Positions 6,783-17,670 are shown, counted from the first letter of the stretch. The stretch is DNA of 20,813 nt from Actinomycetes bacterium (GCA_030425745.1 JAUHZW010000009.1:1-20813), one strand, 5' to 3'. The notes: generated by a model not told the origin, from the letters alone. Program-made: numbers and translations.

Positions 6783-7703
6783 CTAGCGAGCCCGGGGGTG
6801 GCTGGTCGCGTAGACGGTCCGCAGGGTGTCCACCGTCACGAGGGTGTAGATCTGGGTCGTCGTCACCGAGGCATGACCGAGCAGCTCCTGGACCACGCGC
6901 ACATCCGCGCCGTTCTGCAGCAGGTGTGTCGCGAAGCTGTGCCGCAGGGAGTGCGGGCTCACCCGGCCTGACAGCCCGGCTCGCTGAGCTGCCGCGGACA
7001 GGATTCCGTACGCGCTCTGCCGTGACAGCGGCCCTCCCCGGGAGTTCAGGAACAGCCGAGGGGTGCCCCGCCCCCGGGTCGCGAGCGCGGCCCGGCCCCG
7101 GACGAGATAGGCGTCCAACGCCTCAGCAGCCACTTCGCCGAGCGGCAGCATGCGCTGCTTGTCCCCCTTCCCGGTCACCAGGACCGTGTGCTCCACCAGA
7201 TCGAGGTCGTCGACATCCAGCCCCACCGCCTCGGAGACTCGTGTTCCCGTCCCGTACAGGAACTCCAGCAGGGCTCGGTCGCGGATCCCCTCGGGTGTCG
7301 CGGGATCCCCCGCGTTAGCGAGGAGACGCTCCACGTCCTCATAGGGCAGCGCCTTCGGAAGCCGGCGGGGGATGGCCGGTGGCCGAACCTGCGCCGCGGG
7401 GTCGGCCTGGGTCATCCCCTCGCGGGCCGCGAACCGGTGGAACGTGCGAACGGACACCATGGCGCGAGCCGCACTCGACGCGCTGAGCGCGGGCGAGTCC
7501 GGGGTGCCGCTGCCGAGAGAGGCCGCATAGTCGGAGATGTCATTCGACGTGACCCTCTCGATCTCCGTGACCCCCGATGCGTCACACCACGCCACATAGC
7601 GCTCGAGGTCGCGCCGATAGGCGGCAACGGTGTTCGGCGACAGACCGCGTTCGATCTCGACGTGGGCGAGGTAGCCGCGGACGGCGTCGGTCAGGGTGGT
7701 CAG
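6783..7703 (-). CDS. xerD: Site-specific tyrosine recombinase XerD, apparent CTG start
   Basis: XerD resolves chromosome dimers at dif together with XerC. The catalytic domain shows Arg155 in GTGTRVSE, Lys179 in TGKGDK, His251 and Arg254 in SPHSLRHSFATHLL, His277 in LLGHASVTTTQIY and the nucleophile Tyr286. The N-terminal SAM-like domain reads YLAHVEIERGLSPNTVAAYRRD, essential family sequence lying upstream of the first GTG in frame (7595). No in-frame ATG, GTG or TTG covers it. A CTG at 7703 overlaps the ald stop as CTGA, exactly like the ATGA/GTGA junctions elsewhere here, and gives 306 residues, the normal XerD length. I take CTG as the start; a sequence error is the alternative. Confidence 0.9.
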   Translation of the reverse strand: MTTLTDAVRGYLAHVEIERGLSPNTVAAYRRDLERYVAWCDASGVTEIERVTSNDISDYAASLGSGTPDSPALSASSAARAMVSVRTFHRFAAREGMTQADPAAQVRPPAIPRRLPKALPYEDVERLLANAGDPATPEGIRDRALLEFLYGTGTRVSEAVGLDVDDLDLVEHTVLVTGKGDKQRMLPLGEVAAEALDAYLVRGRAALATRGRGTPRLFLNSRGGPLSRQSAYGILSAAAQRAGLSGRVSPHSLRHSFATHLLQNGADVRVVQELLGHASVTTTQIYTLVTVDTLRTVYATSHPRAR

Positions 7704-8815
7704 GCGAGCACCTCCGCGACCGGGGTGAACGGCATGTCGAACGCCTCCGCGACGGCGCCGTAGGTGACCGCACCACCATGGACGTTCAGGCCCAGAGCGA
7801 GCGCATGATCCTCACGGAGAGCGCGTTCCCAGCCCTTGTCGGCCAGGGCGACCGCATAGGGCAGGGTCACATTCGTGAGCGCATGGGTGGACGTGTTGGG
7901 CACCGCCCCGGGCATGTTGGCCACGCAGTAGAACAGCGAGTCATGCACCGGGTACGTCGGCTCGGCGTGCGTGGTCGGGCGCGAGTCCTCGAAGCAGCCT
8001 CCCTGATCGATCGCGATGTCGACGAGCACCGACCCCGGCTTCATGCGGGACACCAGCTCGTTGGAGACGAGCTTCGGGGCCTTCGCTCCCGGCACCAGCA
8101 CGGCTCCGATCACCATGTCCGCGTCCAGGCAGGCGCGCTCGACCTCATAGGCGTTCGAGGCGACCGTCTGCATGTGGCCCTGATAAATGGCGTCCATCTG
8201 CCGCAGCCTGGCGATGTTGTTGTCCAGCAGCAGCACCTCGGCCTGCATGCCCAGCGCGATCGCTGCGGCATTCTGTCCGGCGACACCGGCGCCGATGACG
8301 ACGACCTTCGCGGCGTACACACCGGACACGCCCCCCATGAGCACGCCACGCCCGCCGTTGGCCCGCATGAGCGCGTTGGCGCCCACCTGCGGAGCGAGAC
8401 GCCCGGCGACCTCGGACATGGGCGCCAGCAGCGGCAGGCTGTGATCGGACAACTCGACGGTCTCGTAGGCGATGGCCGTGACCCCACGCGCGACGAGTTC
8501 CTCCGTCAGCGGACGGTCTGCCGCCAGGTGCAGATAGGTGAACAGGACCTGTCCCTCGCGCATGCGGTGGTACTCCGCGGCGATCGGCTCCTTCACCTTG
8601 AGGATGAGCCCGGCCGTCCCCCAGACGTCATCGGCCGTCGCCAGCATCGTGGCGCCGGCTGCCACGTAGTCCTCGTCCGGGATGGACGACCCAGCGCCCG
8701 CCCCCTGCTCGATGACGACCTCGTGCCCGTGGCGGACGAGTTCCATGACTCCCGCCGGTGTGATGGCGACGCGGAACTCGTTGTTCTTGATCTCCTTGGG
8801 GACGCCGACCTTCAT
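7700..8815 (-). CDS. ald: L-alanine dehydrogenase
   Basis: The 371-residue enzyme interconverts L-alanine and pyruvate plus ammonia with NAD. It begins MKVGVPKEIKNNEFRVA, the family signature. Substrate and catalytic residues match the M. tuberculosis numbering: Arg15, Lys75, His96 and Asp270 (VDIAIDQGG). The NAD-binding motif is GAGVAG at 175-180. The C-terminal NVHGGAVTYGAVAEAF is typical. A tract AGAGGCGAGG lies about 6 bases before the ATG. It stands behind an 89-base gap after the Nudix gene, where TAGTCT (8889-8884, minus) is a possible -10. The stop overlaps the CTG start of xerD, so the recombinase is likely translated from the ald message. Confidence 0.97.
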   Translation of the reverse strand: MKVGVPKEIKNNEFRVAITPAGVMELVRHGHEVVIEQGAGAGSSIPDEDYVAAGATMLATADDVWGTAGLILKVKEPIAAEYHRMREGQVLFTYLHLAADRPLTEELVARGVTAIAYETVELSDHSLPLLAPMSEVAGRLAPQVGANALMRANGGRGVLMGGVSGVYAAKVVVIGAGVAGQNAAAIALGMQAEVLLLDNNIARLRQMDAIYQGHMQTVASNAYEVERACLDADMVIGAVLVPGAKAPKLVSNELVSRMKPGSVLVDIAIDQGGCFEDSRPTTHAEPTYPVHDSLFYCVANMPGAVPNTSTHALTNVTLPYAVALADKGWERALREDHALALGLNVHGGAVTYGAVAEAFDMPFTPVAEVLA

Positions 8816-8904
8816 GCGCGACCTCGCCTCTTTCGTCTGATTCCCGGTTCCCGCTCAGCGTGCCAGATGACCGCTGCTCCTGAAGACTAGAGCGCCGCGC
8901 GGGG

Positions 8905-9614
8905 TCAGTCCTGATTTCCCAGCGGTGCTGGCTGCCCATGAGGTACGGGGGTACGCACCCGATCCGCCGCCACAAGGCGCTCCCTGGCCTCCCATGGCGA
9001 GTCGGGCGCTCGAAGGGTGTCCCAGCCCTTCTCCCGGGCCACCCACGCGGCCAGGATGCCGGCGACGGCACTGGGGCTGCCGATCCGCCCGGCCAGGACG
9101 AGGTCACGAGCCTCGTCGAGATCCACCCAAGCGCGGGGCAGATGCGCCTCCTCCGCCTCGCCGGTGTGGAGCCGACCCTCAGGCATCTCCTCAAGACCCC
9201 GGGCCAGGAACACGCGGATCGCCTCACTCATGCCGCCAGGTGACAGGTAGACGTCGAGCAGCACGTGCCACTCATCGGCCGTGTAGCCGGCCTCCTCGGC
9301 CAGTTCGCGCTGCGCGGTGGCCCACCCCGACTCCTGCGGGGAGTCCATGAGCCCGGCGGGCGGTTCGAACAGCATCTGCGCCACCGGGTGGCGGTACTGG
9401 CGGATCAGCAGGACGCGGTCCTCCTCATCGAGGGCGATGACCGCGACAGCACCCGGATGGATGAGCAGATCGCGACGTGCCGTGGTGCCCCCGAAGTCGA
9501 CGTCATCGCTGACGACACTCCAGATCCGGCCCTCGAACTGCGTGACCCGATTCGTGACGGGCCGTTGCTCGGCCGTGTCGGCGACCTCGCCGCGCCACTC
9601 CTCAGCGGGATCGA

Positions 9615-9618
<4 letters not shown>
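8905..9618 (-). CDS. Nudix hydrolase, ADP-ribose pyrophosphatase type
   Basis: The 237-residue protein resembles ADP-ribose pyrophosphatases (Rv1700 family), which split ADP-ribose into AMP and ribose 5-phosphate. Beta strands RRDLLIHPGAVAVIAL and VLLIRQYRHPV (residues 48-79) precede the Nudix box: from FEPPAGLMD (84-92) through Glu96 to RELAEEAGY (104-112). The spacing from Gly89 to the first Glu is one residue longer than the textbook Nudix box, as is common in ADP-ribose pyrophosphatases. An LSPGGMSE segment (126-133) supports this subfamily. The tail after about residue 195 is longer than in most homologues. Its ATG overlaps the pyrG stop (ATGA), the arrangement conserved in M. tuberculosis. 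Confidence 0.92.
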
Positions 9619-11273
<1,655 letters not shown>

Positions 11274-11287
11274 GGACCGTCAGGGTA

Positions 11288-13018
11288 TCAGCGTCCGGCA
11301 CCCAGACGTTCCGCCGCGGCGAGCTCGAGCAGTTCCGCCGCATGCTCGGCCCCCGAGGAGCTGTCCTCCAGACCGGACAGCATCCGCACCAGCTCGCGCA
11401 CCCGGTCATCGCCCTCGACCGCGGTGACGCTCGATTCGGTGACCTGACCCGCGGACCCCTTGCTCACGACGATCTGCGTGTCGGCGAAGGCCGCGACCTG
11501 TGGCAGGTGCGTGACCACCAGGACCTGTGCCGTCCGTGCGAGCCGCGCCAGCCGTCGACCGACCTCGACCGCGACGCGACCGCCGATCCCGGCATCGACC
11601 TCGTCGAAGACGAAGGTCGGGACCGGGTTGCGGCCGGCGAGGACGACCTCGATGGCCAGCATCACGCGGGAGAGTTCCCCTCCGGATGCCCCCGCGGCCA
11701 GCGGGCGCGGATCGCTGCCCGCATGGGGTGTCAGCAGCAGCGTCACCGAGTCAGCGCCCGTGGATGTGTACTCCGACACGGCATCCACGGAGTCGACCAC
11801 AGCCGTCACCTGCGCGTCGGGCATCGCGAGCTCGCGCAGCTCGGCTGTGACCTCCCGGCCGAACTGCTCGGCGGCCGATGTCCGGGCGGCGGTGAGGGCG
11901 CGTGCCGCGTCCTGCACGGCAGCGGCCAGCGACTCCTGCGCCTGCCTCAGGTGCGCGATGCGGTCGTCCGCGCCATCGACGCCCGAGACCGTCCGCTCCG
12001 CGACAGCACGCCACTCGATGACGTCATCGAGCGTGGGGCCGTACCGACGCATGAGGTCCGAGATCCGGCGGCGTCGCTCCTCGACCTCGGCGAGACGCTC
12101 GGGGTCGGCATCGAGTCCGGCGGCATGCCCGGCAAGCTCGCCGGCCACGACACCGAGCAGATCGATGAGTCGGCCGAGCTCCGCGCGCATCGGGGCGATG
12201 TCGGGATCGAGATCCTCGATGCGCTGCAGCTCGCGGATGCCCTGCGCGATCAGGTCGACAGCCCCGACAGTGCCGTCGTCTCCGCCGGCGAGGGCGACAT
12301 GCGCCGCGCCGGCCGAGGCCACCACATCCGTCGCGCCGGCAAGCAGCGTGGCCAGGGCCTTCAGGTCGACGTCCTCGCCAGGCTGAGGGTCGACATCGTC
12401 GATCTCACCGATGCCATGACGCAGGAGGGCTGCCTCACGTTCACGCTCCTGTCCGTGGGTGAGGAGATCGTCGAGCTCCCGGTTCACGGCGCGGTATCGC
12501 TCCCACAGGTCCGCGAAGTCGGACACCCCCTGCACGAGCGCCTCGCCGCCGAACCGGTCGATGAGGTCGCGCTGCCGCCGCGCGTCGCGCAGTTCGAGCT
12601 GATCGGACTGACCGTGCACCGCGACGAGCCGGTCGGTGAGCTCGGCCAGGGCGGCCGCCGGGACCGTGCGCCCTCCAGCCACGGCACGGCTGCGGCCGGA
12701 GGCGGCCACACTGCGGCCGAGGATCAGGACGTCACCCTCGGGTGCCTGCTCGACGACACCACCGAGATCCTCGAGGCGCTCCCGCAGGAGGAGCACCGAG
12801 TCCGGTGGGAGCAGCCACTCCCCGTCGACCTCAGCGCGATCGGCACCCGCGCGGACCAGTCCGGCATCCGCACGGCCGCCCCGGATCAGGTCCAGTCCGG
12901 TGAGCACCATCGTCTTGCCGGCCCCGGTCTCCCCGGTCAGCACGGTGAGCCCCGGCCCTAACGGGATGCGGGCATCCTCGATCACGCCGAGCCCGCGGAT
13001 CCGGAGTTCCTCGATCAC
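11288..13018 (-). CDS. recN: DNA repair protein RecN
   Basis: The 576-residue SMC-like ATPase acts early in double-strand-break repair. The N-terminal head half starts MIEELRIRGLGVIEDA and carries Walker A GETGAGKT (29-36). The middle is a helical coiled coil shorter than in SMC proteins. The C-terminal half has the ABC signature GASGGELSRVMLA, Walker B PTFVFDEVDAGIGG and the VLVVTHLPQVAAFAD switch region. Length is typical (about 550-590). The GTG start at 13018 overlaps the nadK stop as GTGA. The order tlyA-nadK-recN is one of the most conserved gene strings in actinobacteria. Confidence 0.97.
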   Translation of the reverse strand: MIEELRIRGLGVIEDARIPLGPGLTVLTGETGAGKTMVLTGLDLIRGGRADAGLVRAGADRAEVDGEWLLPPDSVLLLRERLEDLGGVVEQAPEGDVLILGRSVAASGRSRAVAGGRTVPAAALAELTDRLVAVHGQSDQLELRDARRQRDLIDRFGGEALVQGVSDFADLWERYRAVNRELDDLLTHGQEREREAALLRHGIGEIDDVDPQPGEDVDLKALATLLAGATDVVASAGAAHVALAGGDDGTVGAVDLIAQGIRELQRIEDLDPDIAPMRAELGRLIDLLGVVAGELAGHAAGLDADPERLAEVEERRRRISDLMRRYGPTLDDVIEWRAVAERTVSGVDGADDRIAHLRQAQESLAAAVQDAARALTAARTSAAEQFGREVTAELRELAMPDAQVTAVVDSVDAVSEYTSTGADSVTLLLTPHAGSDPRPLAAGASGGELSRVMLAIEVVLAGRNPVPTFVFDEVDAGIGGRVAVEVGRRLARLARTAQVLVVTHLPQVAAFADTQIVVSKGSAGQVTESSVTAVEGDDRVRELVRMLSGLEDSSSGAEHAAELLELAAAERLGAGR

Positions 13019-13937
13019 GACGACTCCGAGCGCCGCCCCCGCCAGCCGGCCACCGGCAGGTCGAACTTGGCGACGAGGCGGTCAGTGAAGGGAGCGCGGG
13101 CGATGCGCGCGAAGCGAACCGGCCTGGGGTCCTGACGGACCTCGATCCGGGCCCCGCCGGCTACATCGATGTTGCGACGGCCGTCCGCCGAGAGGACCGC
13201 GGGAGACCCCTGGGCCAGATCTATGGCCACGACACTCGTCGGCGACACGACCAGAGGGCGAGCGAAGAGCGCATGCGCACTGAGCGGAACGACGAGCATG
13301 GCGGAGACCTCCGGCCACACGACCGGCCCTCCTGCGGAGAAGGCATAGGCGGTCGAACCGGTGGGTGTCGCGCACACGACCCCGTCGCATCCCCACCGGG
13401 AGAGGGGACGGCCGTCGACCTCGACCATGACGTCGATCATGCGCTCGCGAGCCTGCTTCTCGAGCGCGATCTCATTCATGGCCCAGATCCGCTGCTTCAG
13501 CACCCCCGCGGCATGCACCTCGATGTCGAGGGTCATGCGCTCCTCGGTGACCCAGCGTCCGTCGACGATGGCATCGACGACGTCGCGCAGGCTCTCCGCC
13601 TCAGCCTCGGCCAGAAAGCCGACATGTCCGAGGTTCACTCCGAAGAGGGGAGCTCCGCTGGCACGCGCGCGTTCCGCCGCACGCAGCACCGTGCCGTCGC
13701 CCCCCAGCACGACGACGACATCGACGTCATCACCGGCATGCTCATCGGATGGGCGCACCGTCACCCAGTCCCGCGCCAGCGGCCCGGTGGGGGTCAGCGT
13801 CTCCGCATCCTCATCGCTGAGGACGATCTCGACCCCGGCCTCGATGAGGGACGAGGCGACCGACGTGAGGATCGTGCGCGCCTCAGGCGAATGCGTGTTG
13901 ACGACCAGCAGCACGCGACGGGTGGCACTCCCCAGCG

Positions 13938-13941
<4 letters not shown>
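13015..13941 (-). CDS. nadK: NAD kinase
   Basis: The 308-residue kinase converts NAD to NADP in the cytosol. It starts with a Rossmann-like VLLVVNTHSPEA strand and has the diagnostic GGDGTVLRAAE (80-90), the NE pair in AMNEIALEK (154-162), and the conserved CDGVVCATPTGSTAYAFSAG around 185-204, all needed for NAD binding and catalysis. I start at ATG 13941, which overlaps the tlyA stop as ATGA. The reading frame is open upstream to 14568, but that part lies within tlyA and has no family similarity. Length is normal for actinobacterial NadK. Confidence 0.96.
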
Positions 13942-14749
<808 letters not shown>

Positions 14750-14758
<9 letters not shown>

Positions 14759-14800
14759 GGTGACGGGTCATGTTTGCGGGTCTTCGTGACGTGTCATGGT
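14750..14800 (-). repeat. 12-bp direct repeat duplicating the tlyA start region
   Basis: The sequence ACCATGACACGT (minus strand) occurs at 14761-14750, where it contains the tlyA start codon, and again at 14800-14789. The upstream copy opens a nine-codon frame (MTRHEDPQT) ending 11 bases before the tlyA ATG. A third similar start, ATGACCCGTCAC, begins at 14771 in another frame. This may be a duplicated translation start or a small leader; no Shine-Dalgarno sequence is evident. Confidence 0.5.
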
Positions 14801-14821
14801 CAGGCGCAGGTCGCGCACAGG

Positions 14822-15142
14822 TCAGGAGGACGCGTCGAGATCGCTGAGGGTGTCGCGGAGGCGCTGGTGGATCTCGGTGTAGGCCGCAGCGTGGGTGTGG
14901 ACATCATCGAGATCGATGCGGGACAGGCCCTCAAGGGCCTCATCGACCCGCTCCTCGCCGGTCGGCTCCCAGACGGGCAGCTCCCACGGCTCGTCGACGG
15001 ACTCCAGCACGAGGAGGTCGTCCTCCTGCTGCTCGGCCGCGGATTCCTCGTCCGTGGCCTCCTCCGCCGTGACCACCGCGTCCGTGACCTCCTCGACCGT
15101 GACTTCCTCGGCGACGTCCTCGGTGGCGACCTCGTCGATCAT
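14822..15142 (-). CDS. Small acidic protein upstream of tlyA (Rv1693-like C-terminus)
   Basis: The 106-residue protein has two parts. Residues 1-62 are highly acidic with Val/Glu/Thr repeats (EEVTVEEVTDAVVTAEEATDE split over 12-32) and a WELPVWEP turn. Residues 65-103 (RVDEALEGLSRIDLDD, then AAAYTEIHQRLRDTLSDLD) resemble the short helical protein commonly encoded between the HAD phosphatase and tlyA in actinobacteria; Rv1693 occupies this position. Its function is unknown to me. No signal peptide or membrane segment is present. The ATG overlaps the stop of the phasin-like gene (ATGA), and a 63-base gap leads to tlyA. Confidence 0.7.
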   Translation of the reverse strand: MIDEVATEDVAEEVTVEEVTDAVVTAEEATDEESAAEQQEDDLLVLESVDEPWELPVWEPTGEERVDEALEGLSRIDLDDVHTHAAAYTEIHQRLRDTLSDLDASS

Positions 15143-15729
15143 GCTCCGGCCTCCGGGTCCACGATGATCTTCTTCTTTTTCTTGGGCTTCGGGGCAGGGA
15201 CGTCAGACGTCACCGGATCGGCACCGGCCGGGGCCGCGTCATCCGAGGTGGCCGCCGCAGGAGTCTGCGGTGTCGGAGGCTCAGCCTCCGCCGGCTCGAC
15301 TGCAGGCGCTGCCGCGGGCGCGCTCGATGCCGCGGGCGCACTCGACGCTGCAGCCGCGCTGGCTGCCGCCGGCGCGCTGGACGCTGCAGCCGCCTCCTGC
15401 CGCAGCTGCGTCACCTCGGCCTCGAGCTTCTGCACGTGGCGACGAACCGCGGCGAGTTCGTCCTCCCGCACGAAGCCCATCCGTCCGACGGCCTTGTCCA
15501 CCTCCGACCGGATCATCGCGGTCAGAACCTCGCGGTTGTTCTTGCTCGTCGTCACGAGGTCGTCCGCGAGCTCTTGGACCTGACCCATCATCTCGGGCGC
15601 TGGAACAGCCTTGGTGGTCAGTGACATTCCGGTGGCGAGCAGCCCGGACACGGCCTCCCGGGCCTTGGTGGTGGTGGCCTCGGTCATGCCCGTGGCCATC
15701 TGCAGATAGGTCCGCAGGTCATCCAGCAT
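15139..15729 (-). CDS. Phasin-like coiled-coil protein of unknown function
   Basis: The 196-residue protein is helical over residues 1-115: MLDDLRTYLQMATGM, then KAREAVSGLLATG, ELADDLVTTSKNNREVL, and a heptad-like coiled coil at about 91-114 (ELAAVRRHVQKLEAEVTQLR). This layout resembles polyhydroxyalkanoate-granule phasin-like proteins often annotated at this locus, but no PHA genes are nearby and the match is only in pattern. Residues 113-180 are Ala/Ser/Pro/Glu low-complexity, and the end is basic (PKPKKKKKIIVDPEAGA). I chose ATG 15729 rather than GTG 15738 because a GAGGAG Shine-Dalgarno sits 8 bases before the ATG and overlaps the GTG. Confidence 0.75.
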   Translation of the reverse strand: MLDDLRTYLQMATGMTEATTTKAREAVSGLLATGMSLTTKAVPAPEMMGQVQELADDLVTTSKNNREVLTAMIRSEVDKAVGRMGFVREDELAAVRRHVQKLEAEVTQLRQEAAAASSAPAAASAAAASSAPAASSAPAAAPAVEPAEAEPPTPQTPAAATSDDAAPAGADPVTSDVPAPKPKKKKKIIVDPEAGA

Positions 15730-15737
15730 CGGCGTCA

Positions 15738-15743
15738 CTCCTC
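15738..15743 (-). promoter_or_regulatory. Shine-Dalgarno site deciding the phasin-like start
   Basis: GAGGAG lies 8 bases upstream of the ATG at 15729. It overlaps the alternative GTG codon at 15738, making the shorter form the likely product. Confidence 0.6.
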
Positions 15744-15774
15744 ATCCTGATGCCGATCCCGCCGACCGGCCCTC

Positions 15775-16804
15775 TCACCGTACCGGCCCCGACCCTGACT
15801 GCGCCGCAGTCACAGCCTGTTCCAGATGCGGCAGGGCATCGACGATGTCGATGATGCGGGCACGGTCAGCATGCGCCCAGCACAACGCTGCTGCCGCGCG
15901 CACCGCGTCCATCCCCTGCCCCGGCGTCGTGACCGCGAGGCTCCCGTCCTCGATCTGCACCACGGCCTCACCGCACCGGGCGCGCGAGGACGACACCGGA
16001 CACTCCACCGACGGGTAGCTCTCCTGGAGAACCCGGAGGTCCGCACCGATGAATGCAGGCCGCTGCTCCGGAGCTGCCGTCAGCAGCTCCCCGACCGTCG
16101 AGACGCCCGTCAGGACGAGCAGTGACGGGATCCCCACCCGCGCACCTGCCTCGATGTCGGTGTCCAGACGGTCACCGACCATGAGCGGCCGGGTCGAGTC
16201 GAGGCGGGCGATCGCCTCCGTGAGGAGTGGCGGCTCGGGCTTGCCGGCGACAGCGTCCGGCTCGCGCCCCGCCGCGACCGACACCAGGCGCACGAGGGAG
16301 CCGTTGCCGGGAGCCGGGCCCCCCGGGGTGGGGAAGGTCACGTCCATGTTCGTCGCCACCCACGGCAGCCCGGCGCGCACCGCATACGTGGCCTCGGCGA
16401 GATCCCGCCACGTCAGATCAGGAGAGAAGCCCTGCATCACGGCGGCCGGGTCATCCGCGAGGGAGCGAACAGGCGAGTACCCGCCGCGGGTGAGCTCATC
16501 GGTGATTCCGGCTCCACCGATGACCAGGATCCGCGCCCCTGGCGGGACATGCTCGGAGAGGAGTGAGACCGCGGCCTGTGGGGATCACATCAGCGCTTCC
16601 GGCGGGGACGCCGATCTCACTCAGGTGATCGGCCACCGCCTGTGGTGTGCGCGAGGCATTGTTCGTCACGAATCCGCAGGCCACACCGCTCGCGCGCGCC
16701 GCGGCGATCGCTGCCGCCGCGTGCTGTACCGGGTCTGGCCCGATATAGACGACGCCGTCGAGGTCGAAGAGCAGTGCGTCGAACCGGGTCACCAGTTCCG
16801 TCAT
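15775..16804 (-). pseudogene. HAD-IIA family phosphatase (NagD/glycerol-3-phosphate phosphatase-like), frameshifted
   Basis: The protein belongs to the HAD subfamily IIA (Rv1692 is the M. tuberculosis neighbour and acts on glycerol 3-phosphate). The first frame has motif I FDLDGVVY with Asp14 and Asp16, and motif II GFVTNNASRT, up to SADVI (74). It then shifts; the next frame continues PQAAVSLLSEHVPPGARILVIG in pieces, and holds GKPEPP with the motif III lysine and MVGDRLDTDI with the motif IV aspartates. The break is at a run of four Cs, 16583-16580. The span of 1030 bases becomes divisible by three if one C is removed, giving 342 residues. AGAGGGGAC precedes the start codon. The residues needed for catalysis are present in the two frames. 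Confidence 0.88.
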
Positions 16805-16844
16805 CCGTGCCGTCCCCTCTGACGGAGTTCGCCGAGTCCGCCGC

Positions 16845-17288
16845 TCACGGATCGACCGGACCCTCCGCGGGCAGCCCGGCCTCTCGTCGAGCCCGGAGCG
16901 TTGCGGTCACCTGGCCCAATGCCGAGCCGTATTCTGCCCGGTCCGGTCGCATGACAGCGGCCATCGCCAGATGGTCTCGGGCCAGGGGGAACCGTTGGAG
17001 CCGCCACAGGGACAGGCCCAGCCCGTAGTGGGCGTAGTCGCTGTCCGGCTGGCGCTCCACCAACTGGGTGAATGCCTCCGCAGCCTGGTCGTAGCGTCGC
17101 GAGTCGAACAGCGCGCGCGCCCACGCCTCGAGGATCGTCAGCGAGTCCGGATCCGTCACCCGAAGACGCTCGAGCAGCACAGCTGCCGCAGCGGGGTTTC
17201 CCTGCGACAGCAGGGACTCCGCGCGGCGGTACCAGTCGTAGGCAGATCCCTCCGGCCAGCCCTCATCGCTCCCTGACCGCTCCTCCAT
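16845..17288 (-). CDS. Small tetratricopeptide-repeat protein
   Basis: The 147-residue protein comprises about three TPR-like helical pairs at residues 17-50, 51-84 and 85-118, visible as DWYRRAESLLSQGNPAAAAVLLERL, ALFDSRRYDQAAEAFTQLVE and HYGLGLSLWRLQRFPLARDHL in segments with the typical W/Y-G-A-P spacing. It matches the position of Rv1691, a TPR protein upstream of the HAD phosphatase. TPR domains mediate protein contacts; no partner can be named. There is no signal peptide. I start at ATG 17288 (MEERSGSDE); the frame extends to 17534 but that part overlaps the SSB-like gene. The HAD gene starts 40 bases downstream and the SSB-like gene stops 19 bases upstream. Confidence 0.82.
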   Translation of the reverse strand: MEERSGSDEGWPEGSAYDWYRRAESLLSQGNPAAAAVLLERLRVTDPDSLTILEAWARALFDSRRYDQAAEAFTQLVERQPDSDYAHYGLGLSLWRLQRFPLARDHLAMAAVMRPDRAEYGSALGQVTATLRARREAGLPAEGPVDP

Positions 17289-17307
17289 GTCGCCATGGTC
17301 GCATGCC

Positions 17308-17670
17308 CTAGGCGACGCGCCGAAGGCGCTGCACGTCCACCTCGAGGGCGCTGCCGAGGCCTGCTGGTGACCTCCAGAAGCGTCGACGCAGCGTGCCCTC
17401 GACCTCGACGAGCGTGCCCGGATCCATCCGGGCCACACGCGTGCGCAGCGCCGATCGGAACGCTTGGCACGGAATCGCGTCGACGCGCACCCGTGAGGAC
17501 GTTCCAGCGGAGGCACCGCGGGCACCTCCTCCACGATCGACCACGACCGTGAAGGTGCTCACGACGTCTCCACTGGGCAGTTCACGGTCATGGACGGCCG
17601 AGCCCAGTCGGCCGATCACGTGGACGGAGCTCTCGGTGTGCCCCTCGTCGGGGGCTGGTGTCGATGTCAT
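17308..17670 (-). CDS. SSB-like OB-fold protein
   Basis: The 120-residue protein has a single OB fold of the single-stranded DNA-binding family: SSVHVIGRLGSAVHDREL (14-31, in part), FTVVVDRGGG (40-49), and GTLVEVEGTLRRRFWRS (85-101) leading to a last strand ALEVDVQRLRRVA. Unlike housekeeping SSB it lacks the Gly-rich linker and acidic DDDIPF-type tail that recruits repair proteins, and it is not next to rpsF or rpsR. It is thus a paralogue rather than the essential ssb. I start at ATG 17670 (MTSTPAPDEG), preceded by TTGGGGGC. It is the first gene of the minus-strand run leading to HAD and tlyA, divergent from the MBL hydrolase. Confidence 0.72.
   Translation of the reverse strand: MTSTPAPDEGHTESSVHVIGRLGSAVHDRELPSGDVVSTFTVVVDRGGGARGASAGTSSRVRVDAIPCQAFRSALRTRVARMDPGTLVEVEGTLRRRFWRSPAGLGSALEVDVQRLRRVA

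Noticed and set aside
5618..7318. Long plus-strand open frame (566 codons) opposite parA and xerD
   Set aside because: It is the antisense of well-conserved genes in high-GC DNA, is rich in Arg/His/Gly, and shows no domain.
11342..12961. Long plus-strand open frame (539 codons) opposite recN
   Set aside because: RecN is unmistakable on the minus strand with all motifs; the opposite frame has shadow composition and no recognisable family.
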